A stretch of DNA of 64,000 nucleotides from assembly GCA_027490095.1 (NCBI GenBank), contig JAIXYT010000025.1:1-64000 (forward strand). Direction: 5' to 3'. Positions 43,619 to 53,269 of this stretch are shown piece after piece. The DNA is from Sphingomonadales bacterium (GTDB lineage Bacteria; Pseudomonadota; Alphaproteobacteria; Sphingomonadales; Sphingomonadaceae). Position 1 is the stretch's first letter; the number at the start of each line of letters is the position of its first letter. The notes beneath the pieces are model-generated. The model ran no database searches. It had not been told where the DNA came from and saw only the letters and a list, made by a program, of their open reading frames with translations. The position numbers and the translations under genes are program-made.

Positions 43619-43636
43619 CGCTGGGCGGCTTCAGCC

Positions 43637-44020
43637 TCAACCGCACCCCCTCATGCCCCCCACAGGCACGACAATCGCTTCCGCCCCTCCATCCGTCTGC
43701 TCGATCCGCATCGAGCCGGATTCGATGATCGCGCCGTTCTGGATCTGGCCGCCGGTCGCGAACTCCAGGCGCACCGACACCTTGTAGCCATGCCCGCCGA
43801 ACTGGCCGGGCGCGAACTGGGCAATGTCGAACATCTGCTTGCCCCGACCCGTGCCCTTCTGCATCCGCATCGTCTGGCTGGTCTCGTCGATCATGGCGAT
43901 GCGGATCGGCGCCTCGGTGCGGGTCCACAGGAAGGTCCGGCAGCGCCCCGGGGCCGCCGGCTGGGGCGGCAGCTCGGTCAGGCCCATGAGGGCGGTGGCG
44001 AGCAGGGTAAGGCCGATCAT
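43637..44020 (-). CDS. Small putative exported protein of unknown function, distal gene of the T2SS operon
   Basis: Overlaps the GspL/M ORF stop by 4 bp; hydrophobic N-terminus MIGLTLLATALMGLTELPP; two Cys. Confidence 0.65.
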   Translation of the reverse strand: MIGLTLLATALMGLTELPPQPAAPGRCRTFLWTRTEAPIRIAMIDETSQTMRMQKGTGRGKQMFDIAQFAPGQFGGHGYKVSVRLEFATGGQIQNGAIIESGSMRIEQTDGGAEAIVVPVGGMRGCG

Positions 44021-45339
44021 GGGGCAACACCGAGGTCTGCCGAAATCGTCTGGTCGGCATTGCGGGTGAAGGTCGCGGCGGTGAAGCGGGCGCCCTTCAT
44101 CTCCAGGTCCGAGATCAGCGGAAGCAGCACCGTTGCGCGCGCCGCCGGGACCATGATCCGAGGGCCCGTCTGCCCGGGCGGCGCCAGGCCTGCCGCCATC
44201 AGGGCTGCGGCCACGGCATCCGCCTTCATCGGCGCGCCGCGGGCTCGGGCGGCGCCGGCGAGGGCTGCGTCCTGCCGGGCGGTCACCAGCCGCAGCATCG
44301 ATCGCGCGAGCGGCGTGTCGACCGTGGCCCGGGCTGCCTGGCGGTCCCCTATGGTCACCGTCGTGCCCGAGGCCGTCGCGACGAAGGCCCCTCCGGCCAT
44401 GCGCTGGCCGACGAGGGCGATCGCGTCGGCGGGGCCTCCCAGACCCAGCAGAAGGCTGCCGTCGGGCTGAAGCCGCGCCGTGTCGAGCCGTGCACCCGGC
44501 ACCTGTTCAAGGATTGCCGTTGCAAAGGTCATGCGCGCGCCGAGCGCGCCGCCTTCGGCCTTTCGCCGCGCGTCGGCGAGCGCTGCGGCGCCGGCCTCTG
44601 CGTCGGCAGGCCGCGTGCCGAGCGTCTGGGCGGCAAGCTCCACGACGGCCCGGTCGCCGACGGCAACGGCGGCTGCGCTGCGCGCCTCTTGAATCGCGAG
44701 CGGCGCAAGCGCCAGCGCCGCCACCAGCAGCGCGAGCAGGATGGCCGTGATCCGGAACCGCCGTTCGGCCCACCAGCGGCGGCGCGGCGCATAGGCGCCC
44801 TGCAGCAGGTCGATGGGCAGCGGATCCGGGGTTGCAGCCGGCGCGAACTCGCCCAGCTGGAGGAATCGGCCGAGCTGGCTTGCGCCTGTCAGCGCCGAGG
44901 CGAGAGACGGTTCGACGAGGCCGGCAAGATCGGTCGTTCGCAGCAGCACCCGGTCGCCGAAGCGGGCCATGGTCGGGGCCGCTTCGGCCGGTTCCAGCAG
45001 CAGGGCGGCCGGCACCAGATGCGCAGGCTCCGCGCCGGCCGCGCGGAAGTGCGACAGATGCCCCGCCATCCGCTCATGCGCGATGACGGCGACCCAGCTT
45101 GCGCCATCCTCGTCTGCCGGGCCGACTGCCACATGCAGGTCCTCGATCGGCTGGGCCGACAGGTCGGTCGCGCGCATGCGGGCTTCCGCCAGCCGCGCGC
45201 GGCTGTCGGCTTCCGTGAGCGTCAGCCGGTGCAGCGCGACATCGTCGCCGGGAATCACGGCAACGGTCGCGCCGGGCGACTCCGCGCTCGCCTCGCCGAG
45301 CGGCCGTACCCCGTCTTGCGTGGCCAGAAGGATGGTCAT
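44017..45339 (-). CDS. gspL: Type II secretion protein GspL with C-terminal GspM-like domain (apparent fusion)
   Basis: Position between gspK and operon end; TM ITAILLALLVAALALAPLAI; GspL-like cytoplasmic part; C-terminal PRIMVPAARATVLLPLISDLEMKGARFTAATFTRNADQTISADLGV resembles the GspM periplasmic domain. Confidence 0.75.
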   Translation of the reverse strand: MTILLATQDGVRPLGEASAESPGATVAVIPGDDVALHRLTLTEADSRARLAEARMRATDLSAQPIEDLHVAVGPADEDGASWVAVIAHERMAGHLSHFRAAGAEPAHLVPAALLLEPAEAAPTMARFGDRVLLRTTDLAGLVEPSLASALTGASQLGRFLQLGEFAPAATPDPLPIDLLQGAYAPRRRWWAERRFRITAILLALLVAALALAPLAIQEARSAAAVAVGDRAVVELAAQTLGTRPADAEAGAAALADARRKAEGGALGARMTFATAILEQVPGARLDTARLQPDGSLLLGLGGPADAIALVGQRMAGGAFVATASGTTVTIGDRQAARATVDTPLARSMLRLVTARQDAALAGAARARGAPMKADAVAAALMAAGLAPPGQTGPRIMVPAARATVLLPLISDLEMKGARFTAATFTRNADQTISADLGVAP

Positions 45340-46259
45340 GACAGCATCTCTACCCTGACCCACCGGCTGTAGACCACCTCTGCTGGCAACTGGATGGTGT
45401 CGAGCAGCAGTTCGCGTGTCACGCGCGCGCGGCCGGTGGTTGCGACCAGCTCGACCTGCATCCAGCGCGTGCTGGTGCCGACCTCGTTCTCGATGTTGAC
45501 GGCGCCGTCTGAGGAAAGCCCCGAACGGCCCAGGAAATCGTTCGCCGACGCCCAGCCACCGGCAGGCCGCATCGACACGGCAAGCCGCGCCTTGTCGGAG
45601 CCGACCCCCAGGCTTGCAAGGATGGGGGCCCGGTCGGCCGTGAGGCTGTTCAGGTTGATCGACGCCCGCTCCCGCGTGGGAAGCGCGCAGAGCAGCGGCC
45701 CGGCCAGCTGCCAGTGTCGCTGCGTGACGCCTGCGATCGTCGCCCACTCGCTGGGATCGGCCCAGAGCTGGCCGGTCTGGCCGAGCCTGGCCGCAGTCGC
45801 CTTCGAAAGGCTGTCGGCTTCGAGCAGCGGAATGCCGACGGCCACGAGCAGCCGGGCGAAGTCCTGCGGCCGCGCAGCGGGCTGGGGGCGGGCCATGGCC
45901 GGGTCCGTCGCCGGCGGGGCTGCAAGCGCATTCAGATTGAAGCAGTTGCCGCCCTCTGCGAAGCGCAGCGCAACCTTGCCGTCGCCGGCCGCCATCTCGA
46001 TGGGCGAGTCGAGAAGGCCCGGCTGCATGCGAAGCCTTGCCTTGAGCGACGCGGCCATGTTGGCCGACGCGGCCGTCGCTGCACTCGCCAGAAGCTGCGC
46101 CTCGCCCCGCGCCTCGGCCTCGGTGATCCGGTTCCCGGCCGCCTTCAACCGCTCCAGCCCGACGGTCGCGAACCCGGCAAGCAGAACGACCATGGCGAGC
46201 ACGGCCAGAAGGGCGGCGCCCCGTTCGGAGCGTTTCGCTGCCGGGCGATACAGGGTCAT
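45336..46259 (-). CDS. gspK: Type II secretion minor pseudopilin GspK
   Basis: RGAALLAVLAMVVLLAGFATVGLERLKAAGNRITEAEARGEAQ, INLNSLTADRAPILASLG. Confidence 0.88.
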   Translation of the reverse strand: MTLYRPAAKRSERGAALLAVLAMVVLLAGFATVGLERLKAAGNRITEAEARGEAQLLASAATAASANMAASLKARLRMQPGLLDSPIEMAAGDGKVALRFAEGGNCFNLNALAAPPATDPAMARPQPAARPQDFARLLVAVGIPLLEADSLSKATAARLGQTGQLWADPSEWATIAGVTQRHWQLAGPLLCALPTRERASINLNSLTADRAPILASLGVGSDKARLAVSMRPAGGWASANDFLGRSGLSSDGAVNIENEVGTSTRWMQVELVATTGRARVTRELLLDTIQLPAEVVYSRWVRVEMLS

Positions 46260-46849
46260 GCGCCCACCAGCAGCTTCAGGGTGATCGGAACGCCATCCCG
46301 CCGGACCAGCGTGAGCTCGACCGCGCGGGGCAGTTCGGCAGGGTCCGTCGGGGCCCAGCTGTCGGACCAGCCGCTGGCGGTCATCACCCGGAAGCGGGCG
46401 CCGACGATCCCCTGGGCCATCGGTGTCGCTTCGCCCGGCGGGGCGCCGTCGATCGCGGGGAAGGGCTGGCGCAGCAGCAGGCCGTCGGCATGGCCCCAGG
46501 CGACCTTCTCGACCGCAGGCAGCACGCCTTCTGCCCGGTAGCGGGTGAGGACAAAGCCGTCGGGCGTCAGCGTGAAGGCGGGCATCGGCTTGCCGTCGGC
46601 CCCCAGGCTGGGGCGGCGGGCAGCCTGGCCGAGGTCGGCGGCAAGGATGGTGCGCATGTCGTCGAGCGCCGTGACGGTGCCGAGCGCGCCCTGGCTTGCG
46701 GCGAAGCTGCGGGTGGCGCCCGTCGCCATGGCGGTGGCGATGCTGGCGATGATGCCGAAGATCAGCAGCGAGACCAGCATCTCGACGAGCGTGAATCCGC
46801 CCTCGCACGAGGGATGGTCGCGCCGGGGATGGTGGCGTGCCGCGCTCAT
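46256..46849 (-). CDS. gspJ: Type II secretion minor pseudopilin GspJ
   Basis: GGFTLVEMLVSLLIFGIIASIATAM prepilin signal; operon position. Confidence 0.87.
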   Translation of the reverse strand: MSAARHHPRRDHPSCEGGFTLVEMLVSLLIFGIIASIATAMATGATRSFAASQGALGTVTALDDMRTILAADLGQAARRPSLGADGKPMPAFTLTPDGFVLTRYRAEGVLPAVEKVAWGHADGLLLRQPFPAIDGAPPGEATPMAQGIVGARFRVMTASGWSDSWAPTDPAELPRAVELTLVRRDGVPITLKLLVGA

Positions 46850-47283
46850 CGGGCGACGGCCGGGTTGCCACGCCCGCGCAGCACGGTCCGGCGCGCGAGC
46901 GCAGGCCCGCCCGGCTGCAGGCTGACCATGATGTCCACCTGCACCAGGTCCGGCAGGGCGATGGCGTCGGGCGCGGGCCCGGGGGTGATGCTGTAGTGCC
47001 ACTGGCGCCCGGCGTTGCTGCTGATGCCGTCCGTCGCGCCGGTCGGGGCCGCGGGGGCCGCCAGCACCTCGACAGCCAGATTGTCGGCCTCCAGCCGCGC
47101 GGCGGCAGCCGTCGCGAGGTTGGCGGCGCCCGCGAGCTGGAAGGTCTGGAAGCGCGCAAGCGTCAGCCCGACAAGGCTGAGCAGCATCATCGCCACGAGC
47201 ATCTCGACCAGGGTAAACCCGGCCTCCGCCCCGCGAGCGCCCGCGCGGCGCGGCCTATTGCCGGTCGGAGCGCAGGTCCGCAT
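46846..47283 (-). CDS. gspI: Type II secretion minor pseudopilin GspI
   Basis: AGFTLVEMLVAMMLLSLVGLTLARFQ prepilin signal; operon position. Confidence 0.83.
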   Translation of the reverse strand: MRTCAPTGNRPRRAGARGAEAGFTLVEMLVAMMLLSLVGLTLARFQTFQLAGAANLATAAAARLEADNLAVEVLAAPAAPTGATDGISSNAGRQWHYSITPGPAPDAIALPDLVQVDIMVSLQPGGPALARRTVLRGRGNPAVAR

Positions 47284-47707
47284 TCTCGCCCTCTCCGCCT
47301 TCGGCACCGTCGGCGCCCAGCGAGAAGACCACGAAGGGCTGGTTGTTCGCCCCCGGCACGGCATAGCCATAGGGCTTCCCCCACGGATCGTTCGGGAGAC
47401 TCTTGAGCTTGGCACCGGTTGCGGTCGGCGCCGTCAGCACGGCAAGGCCTTCCTCGGCGGTCGGGTAACGGCCGGTGTCGATGCGCCAGAACTCCAGCCC
47501 CTGTTCGATGAGGGCGATGTCGGCCTCGGCCTTCTGCACCTGGGCGCGGCCCTGCATCGGCAGCACGTTGATCACGACGACGGTGGTGAGAAGCCCGATG
47601 ATGGCAAGCACCACCAGCAGCTCGACGAGGGTGAAGCCGGCTTCGGGCCCACGGCGCGCCGGCGGCATGGCATGCGAGACATGGAGGTAGGGGAAGGCGA
47701 GGGCCAT
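47255..47707 (-). CDS. gspG: Type II secretion major pseudopilin GspG
   Basis: AGFTLVELLVVLAIIGLLTTVVV; DTGRYPTAEEGLAVL; NDPWGKPYGYAVPG...DLRSDRQ. Confidence 0.95.
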   Translation of the reverse strand: MALAFPYLHVSHAMPPARRGPEAGFTLVELLVVLAIIGLLTTVVVINVLPMQGRAQVQKAEADIALIEQGLEFWRIDTGRYPTAEEGLAVLTAPTATGAKLKSLPNDPWGKPYGYAVPGANNQPFVVFSLGADGAEGGEGENADLRSDRQ

Positions 47708-48847
47708 TCAGCGGGCTCCGAGGGACTGACCAGCAAGGGTGTTGAGTTCGAGGATCGGCAGAAGCACGGCGAGGATGATCACGCCGACCATGCCGCCCAT
47801 TATCACGATGATCGCGGGCTCTGCCAGCGCGAGAACGGTCCGGCTTCGATCCGACAGCTGGCGGTCGAGGCTGGTGGCTGCGCTTTCGAGGAGCGGCGCG
47901 AGCCTGCCCGAGCTCTCGCCCGACTGCACCAGGCTGACGAGAAGTCCCGGCGGGTTCGGCAGCAGCGGCAGCGCCGCCGACAGCGACGAGCCCGCGCGCA
48001 CCTGGGCTGCGATCTTCTGGCTGGCGTGGCGCCAGGCCCGGTTGCCGAGCGTGGGCGCGGTGATCGACAGCGCCTCGGCGAGCGGCAGGCCGGCCGAGAG
48101 CATGGTGGCGAGGAGGCGGGACCAGCGCACGCCTTCCAGCGCCGACAGCCAGCCGCCCACCCCGGGCAGCGAAAGCAGCCAGGTGTCGAGCCGGGTTCGG
48201 TTGTCACCCCGGCGCTGCCACGCCCAGAGGCCGATTCCGGCGAGCAGCGGCAGGGCCAGGAACAGTGGCCAGAGCTTCTGCACCGCGTTCGACAGCCCGA
48301 GGATCACGCGGGTGAGCAGCGGCAGCGGCTGGCCCGAGCCCGTCAGCTGCTCGGCGATCGCGGGCACCACGAACAGCAGCATGGCGATGATCACACCCAG
48401 CGCCACCAGCATGAGGAGTGCCGGATAGGCCAGCGACGAGATGAGCCGGGCCCGCAGGGCCACCTGCGCTTCCAGCGTGTCGGCAAGGCGGGTGAGCAGC
48501 AGCGGCAGGCGGCCGGAGGCTTCGCCCGCCGCGATGGTCGCCTTCACCTCGGGCGGAAAGGCCGAGATGGGGAGCGCGGCCGCAAGCGGGCTTCCGCCCT
48601 GCAGGGCGCGGTTCGTTCGCTGCAGAACGGCCTTCTCGGCCTCGCTCGCCGGCTGGCGGGCGAGCGTCGCGACCGCATCCGAAATGGGCATCACGGCAGC
48701 GAGCGTCGCCATCTGGCGGATGAGTGTGGCCCGCGCCTGCGGCTTCAGGCGCGGGGCGGCGGGGTCGGTGGAACCGGCCCCCAGCCGGATCGGGCGCTTC
48801 CAGAAGGGGAGTTCGGCGCCGGGGACTGGCGGCCGCTGGGCGTTCAT
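47708..48847 (-). CDS. gspF: Type II secretion inner membrane protein GspF
   Basis: T2SSF domains; LASMLSAGLPLAEALS-type repeat (LATMLSAGLPLAEALSI), ALAEPAIIVIMGGMVGVIILAVLLPI. Confidence 0.94.
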   Translation of the reverse strand: MNAQRPPVPGAELPFWKRPIRLGAGSTDPAAPRLKPQARATLIRQMATLAAVMPISDAVATLARQPASEAEKAVLQRTNRALQGGSPLAAALPISAFPPEVKATIAAGEASGRLPLLLTRLADTLEAQVALRARLISSLAYPALLMLVALGVIIAMLLFVVPAIAEQLTGSGQPLPLLTRVILGLSNAVQKLWPLFLALPLLAGIGLWAWQRRGDNRTRLDTWLLSLPGVGGWLSALEGVRWSRLLATMLSAGLPLAEALSITAPTLGNRAWRHASQKIAAQVRAGSSLSAALPLLPNPPGLLVSLVQSGESSGRLAPLLESAATSLDRQLSDRSRTVLALAEPAIIVIMGGMVGVIILAVLLPILELNTLAGQSLGAR

Positions 48848-50397
48848 GTCGTGCCGCCCGTCCCGGGCACCGGCGCGACGGCCGTCGGGTCCACGCCCGC
48901 CGGGATGCCGGCATGGGCGAGATCGCGCACCGGTTCGCCCTGGAACAGCGGAAGCACCTCGGTCGGCGTGGTGCGCTTGGCGCGCACGGCCTCCCGCGCG
49001 CTCTCCTTCAGCGATCGGTGCAGGCCGGCGGCCTCAAGCCGGCCTTCGCCGGCGCCTTCGTTGATGAGCGCGCGGACCGGGCCGTCGGTGGTGATCAGCT
49101 CGAACAGGCCGCGCCGGCGGGCATAGCCCGTGTGGCGACAGCTGGGGCAGCCATTGGCCTTGGCAACCGGCATCCCCGGCGTCAGCCCGATGCGCTGGGC
49201 CAGCGGGGCGGCCAGCGGCTCCTCGGTGACGCACACCGGGCAGACCTGGCGGGCAAGCCGCTGGGCGACCACGGCCCGCAGCGTCGCTGCGATCAGGAAG
49301 GTTTCCACGCCGAAGTCGCGGAGGCGGGTGATTGCGCCGGCCGCCGAATTGGCGTGCACGGTGGAGAGCACGAGGTGGCCCGTCAGCGCGGCCTGCACTG
49401 CGATCTCGGCGGTCTCCCGGTCGCGGATTTCGCCGACCATCACGACGTCGGGGTCCTGCCGCAGGATCGCCCGCAGCCCCTGCGCGAAGGTGAGGCCGAC
49501 GCGGGTGTCCACCTGGGTCTGGCCGACGCCCGGGACGGCATATTCCACCGGGTCCTCGACCGTCAGGATGTTGCGCTTGCCGTCGTTCAGCTGCTTCAGC
49601 GCAGCGTAGAGCGTGGTCGTCTTCCCCGCGCCCGTGGGGCCGGTCACCAGCACGATGCCGTTGGGGGCGCCAAGCGCTTCGGTCAGCGCGCCGAGCGTTG
49701 CGGGATCGAGGCCGAGGTCCTTCAGTTCCAGCCCCACGCTCGACTGGTCGAGGATCCGCATCACCACCCGCTCGCCGCCGCGGGCCGGCAGCGTGGACAC
49801 CCGCACGTCGAGCGCGCGCGTGCCCAGCGTCAGGGAGATCCGGCCGTCCTGCGGCAGGCGCTTTTCCGCAATGTCGAGGCGTGCCATCACCTTCACGCGG
49901 CTCACCAGCATCGGTGCGATCTGGGCCGGCAGGCGCAGCACCTCCTCCATCACCCCGTCGCGGCGGAAGCGCACCGACATCCCCGTCTCGTTCGCGCCGT
50001 CGCCGGCCTGGGGTTCGAGGTGGATGTCGGATGCGCCCTGCTGCACGGCCTGGGCGACGATGGCGTTGATCAGCCGGATCACCGGGGCTGCGTCGTCGTT
50101 GTCGAGAAGGTCCGCCGTGTCGCGCGCCAGCGTCGCGAGGTTGGAGGCCGCGGCCGCATCGGCGGCAGCCGACAGCCCGTCGGTCGCATAGGTTTCCGAA
50201 AGCAGCCGGTCGAACGCCTCGTCCGACAGGGAGTCGACCTGGATGGCCCGGCCGGCAACCCGGCGGGCCTCCAGGATGGCAGCGCCCTTGGCGCCGCGGC
50301 GCACGGCAAGCCTGTCGGATGCGGGCACCAGCAGCACCCCGTTCGCCCGCGCGAAGCTGTAGGGGATGGGCGGCGAGGCTGTCGGCTCCCGGCTCAT
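48844..50397 (-). CDS. gspE: Type II secretion ATPase GspE
   Basis: VTGPTGAGKTTTLYAAL, TVEDPVEYAVPGVGQTQV, LRQDPDVVMVGEIRDRETAEIAVQAALTGHLVLSTVHAN, CPVC...CPSC. Confidence 0.96.
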   Translation of the reverse strand: MSREPTASPPIPYSFARANGVLLVPASDRLAVRRGAKGAAILEARRVAGRAIQVDSLSDEAFDRLLSETYATDGLSAAADAAAASNLATLARDTADLLDNDDAAPVIRLINAIVAQAVQQGASDIHLEPQAGDGANETGMSVRFRRDGVMEEVLRLPAQIAPMLVSRVKVMARLDIAEKRLPQDGRISLTLGTRALDVRVSTLPARGGERVVMRILDQSSVGLELKDLGLDPATLGALTEALGAPNGIVLVTGPTGAGKTTTLYAALKQLNDGKRNILTVEDPVEYAVPGVGQTQVDTRVGLTFAQGLRAILRQDPDVVMVGEIRDRETAEIAVQAALTGHLVLSTVHANSAAGAITRLRDFGVETFLIAATLRAVVAQRLARQVCPVCVTEEPLAAPLAQRIGLTPGMPVAKANGCPSCRHTGYARRRGLFELITTDGPVRALINEGAGEGRLEAAGLHRSLKESAREAVRAKRTTPTEVLPLFQGEPVRDLAHAGIPAGVDPTAVAPVPGTGGTT

Positions 50398-50401
50398 GCC
50401 A

Positions 50402-52483
50402 TCACCGGGGTGGCATCGCCGGGGCGGGCTGCGCCGGCACCGCGGCCGCCGGCGCGGGGGCCGGGAAGGGCTCCGGTTTGTAGGGCGGCGCCGTGCGCAG
50501 ATAGTCGTAGGCAAGCGAATCGAGCCGCGAATAGCCGTCGCGCGCTTCCTGGGCTTCGCGGATCCCGTCCCAGCGGTTGGCGGTCACGGCGTCGGCCTCG
50601 GACTGGGTCCGCACGACGGTGGGGCGGATGAAGATCATCAGGTTGGTCTTCACCCTTGAGCGGGACTTCGACCGGAAGAAGACGCCGAGGCCCGGGATGT
50701 CGCCGAGGATCGGGATCTTCTCCAGGCTGCGGCGCTCGTTGTCATCGAGCAGGCCGCCGAGCGCGAGGATCTGGCCGTCGCCCACCGTGACCGCGGTTTC
50801 CAGTTCGCGCTTGTTCAGGATGAAGTCGCGGTCGGCAACCGTCGCCGCGATCGAGGAAACGACCTGGTTGATCGTCAGCGTGATGGTGCCGCCCGCATTG
50901 ATCTGCGGCTTCACCGCCAGCTGGATGCCGACATCCTGACGCTGAACGGTGCGGAAGCTGTTGTCGAGATTCTGGCCCAGCGCCTCGCCGGTGGTGACGG
51001 GGATTTCCTGGCCGACGAGAATTCGCGCCGGCTGGTTGTCGAGCGTCATGATCGAGGGCGTCGAGAGGATGTTCGAATCGACGTCGCTCTTCACCGCATT
51101 GATCACGAAGCCGAAGATGGTGCTGCCGCCGAGGCTCGCAATGCCCGAGGTAAGGCCCGTCGTGCCGAGCAGGCTCTGGACTGCCGCCTCCCGGAAGCCG
51201 TCGGCCACGTCGCCGGTGATCGCGCCTTTTTCGGCCGCAACCGCGCCTGCGACCGCGAGCAGGTTGGGCGACGCGTTGGAGAAGTTGGACGAGACCAGCG
51301 GCACCGTTCCATCGCGCCCGGCCAGCAGGAACTGGACCCCGAGCTTCTTCGCCGCCGTGTCGGAGATCTCGACGATGATGGCCTCCACCTGCACCTGGGC
51401 GCGGCGGGTGTCGAGCTGGCGGATCACTTCGCCCAGCTCGCGCTGGATTTCGGGCGGGGCTGCGATGATGAGCGCGTTGGCGCCTTCGTAGCGGGCGATG
51501 ATCGCGCGGCGGCGGCTGTTGCCGGCGGCGACCCCCACATTCGCCGGCGTGGCCGCCGGTTGCGGCACAGGCTGCTGCTGTTGCTGCGGATTCCGGTTGC
51601 CGAAGGGGGTGCCGGCAAGGCCCGTGATCCCGCCCCCCGTCTGCACCGGGGTCGGGGTCTGCCCCATCAGCTGCTGCAGCACCGGCATCACGGCCGCCGC
51701 ATCGGCATGCTGCAGGAAGATCACCCGCGATTCCGAGCCCCCGGCCGCCTTCTGGTCGAGGTCGCGCGCGATCCCGGCGATGCGCTTCACCTGGTTGGCT
51801 TCGCCCCGGATCGCGATCGCGTTGGAAGCATCGATCGGCACCACCGACACCGCGCTCGCGGCATTGGCCTCGCCGCCCGGCTGCTGGACGAGACGCTGGA
51901 GCGACTGGGCAAGGTCGCGCGCGCCGGCGTTGCGAAGCTGCACGACCTGCGTTGTCGAGCGGTCCCGGTCGATGTCGCGCAGCACCTGGCGCGCGCGGCC
52001 GATGTTGTCGGCGAAATCCGCGATGATCACCGCATTGCCGGCCCGATTGGCCGACGCCGTGCCGTTGCGGCTGAGGATCGGGCGAAGCGAGTCGACCGCG
52101 GCCTGTGCATCGATGTTGGTGAGCGGGATGACGGCGGTGGAATAGCGCGCACCACCTGCCCCGGCGCCCGCCTCTGCGGGCTGGACCCGGTACTGCCCGG
52201 TGCCCGAGGGCACGGCGACATAGCCGTTTGCCCTGAGCGTCGCGAGGAACAGTTCGAAATACTGGGTCCGGCCCAGCGGCTTTTCCGACACGACCGACAC
52301 CTTGCCCTGGACGCGGGGGTCGATCACGAAGGTTGCCCCTGTCACGCGCGCGACATCGTCGATGAACGCGCGGATGTCGGCATCCCTGAGGTTGACGGTC
52401 GTCTGCGCCAGTGCAGGCATCGACACGGATGCCAGCAGCAGGCCGGCAGCAATCAGGCCGGAACGGATCGACGCGCGGATCAT
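50402..52483 (-). CDS. gspD: Type II secretion secretin GspD
   Basis: N0 domain VNLRDADIRAFIDDVARVTG; N1-N3 repeats; secretin VGQEIPVTTGEALGQNLDNSFRTVQRQDVGIQLAVKPQIN. Confidence 0.96.
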   Translation of the reverse strand: MIRASIRSGLIAAGLLLASVSMPALAQTTVNLRDADIRAFIDDVARVTGATFVIDPRVQGKVSVVSEKPLGRTQYFELFLATLRANGYVAVPSGTGQYRVQPAEAGAGAGGARYSTAVIPLTNIDAQAAVDSLRPILSRNGTASANRAGNAVIIADFADNIGRARQVLRDIDRDRSTTQVVQLRNAGARDLAQSLQRLVQQPGGEANAASAVSVVPIDASNAIAIRGEANQVKRIAGIARDLDQKAAGGSESRVIFLQHADAAAVMPVLQQLMGQTPTPVQTGGGITGLAGTPFGNRNPQQQQQPVPQPAATPANVGVAAGNSRRRAIIARYEGANALIIAAPPEIQRELGEVIRQLDTRRAQVQVEAIIVEISDTAAKKLGVQFLLAGRDGTVPLVSSNFSNASPNLLAVAGAVAAEKGAITGDVADGFREAAVQSLLGTTGLTSGIASLGGSTIFGFVINAVKSDVDSNILSTPSIMTLDNQPARILVGQEIPVTTGEALGQNLDNSFRTVQRQDVGIQLAVKPQINAGGTITLTINQVVSSIAATVADRDFILNKRELETAVTVGDGQILALGGLLDDNERRSLEKIPILGDIPGLGVFFRSKSRSRVKTNLMIFIRPTVVRTQSEADAVTANRWDGIREAQEARDGYSRLDSLAYDYLRTAPPYKPEPFPAPAPAAAVPAQPAPAMPPR

Positions 52484-53109
52484 TGCCCGCCCCCGTCGTC
52501 CGGGCCGCGCTGCGCGCCCTGGGCGGGGGGTGAAGCCGGCATGTCCAGCCCGGATGGCGGGGCCGGGTCCGCCTCCGGATCGGCTGGTGCGCCCGCCTGG
52601 CCTCCGGATGCGCCGCCGATCGGCGGCGGGGGTGCCGACGGTGCGCCGCCCGATGCGCCCGGATCGAACCGCTGCACGGTCTCGGAACCGCCGGTGTCCA
52701 GCCAGAGCGCTTCGCGCGTGCCGCCGCGATCGAGCACCACATGGTCGGCGGCGATGGCCGCCAGCGTCACGCCGTCGGCCAGCGTGTCGCCCACGGCGAA
52801 CACCTGCTGCTGGCCGTCGCCCGTTGCAATGATCGCGCTGCCGCGGCCGGTTGCCGAATCGGCCCTGACGCCATGCAGGCTGAACGGCAATGCCGTGACG
52901 GGAAGGCCGTCGCCCGTGCCGGGGGATGTGGGAAAGAAGGGGTCGACGCGCGAAAGCAGGGCGCGGTCGGCAAGCGCCGGCGGGGCGAAGGCCGGGGCAG
53001 CCGGAAGCGGGGCGAGCGCGATGGTCACGGCACGCCAGGCCAGCAGGGCGGCTGCCAGAAGCAGCGCCGCCAGAAGAAGATGTCCCGGGTGGAACCGTGT
53101 TGCCGTCAC
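52480..53109 (-). CDS. gspC: Type II secretion protein GspC (GTG start)
   Basis: N-terminal TM LLLAALLLAAALLAWRAVTIAL; HR-like LPFSLHGVRADSATGRGSAIIATGDGQQQVFAVGDTLADGVTL; adjacent to gspD. Confidence 0.85.
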   Translation of the reverse strand: MTATRFHPGHLLLAALLLAAALLAWRAVTIALAPLPAAPAFAPPALADRALLSRVDPFFPTSPGTGDGLPVTALPFSLHGVRADSATGRGSAIIATGDGQQQVFAVGDTLADGVTLAAIAADHVVLDRGGTREALWLDTGGSETVQRFDPGASGGAPSAPPPPIGGASGGQAGAPADPEADPAPPSGLDMPASPPAQGAQRGPDDGGGQ

Positions 53110-53269
53110 GACGAAGTCGGGCCCTCGAAAATGTGCGAGCCGGCGATGGAGAAGGTCATGACGGTGCCTGTCGGTTCGCGGCTGGGTTGGGATGATGCCC
53201 CGCTGCACAGGGGTCCTCGAACCGTTGGCGTAGGGATGATTCCGATTCGCTTCAAGGCTTTGTCCCTCC

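Noticed and set aside
51585-51635. Gln-rich NPQQQQQPVPQ stretch in gspD as a novel element
   Set aside because: Flexible low-complexity loops between secretin N-domains are common; not considered noteworthy alone.
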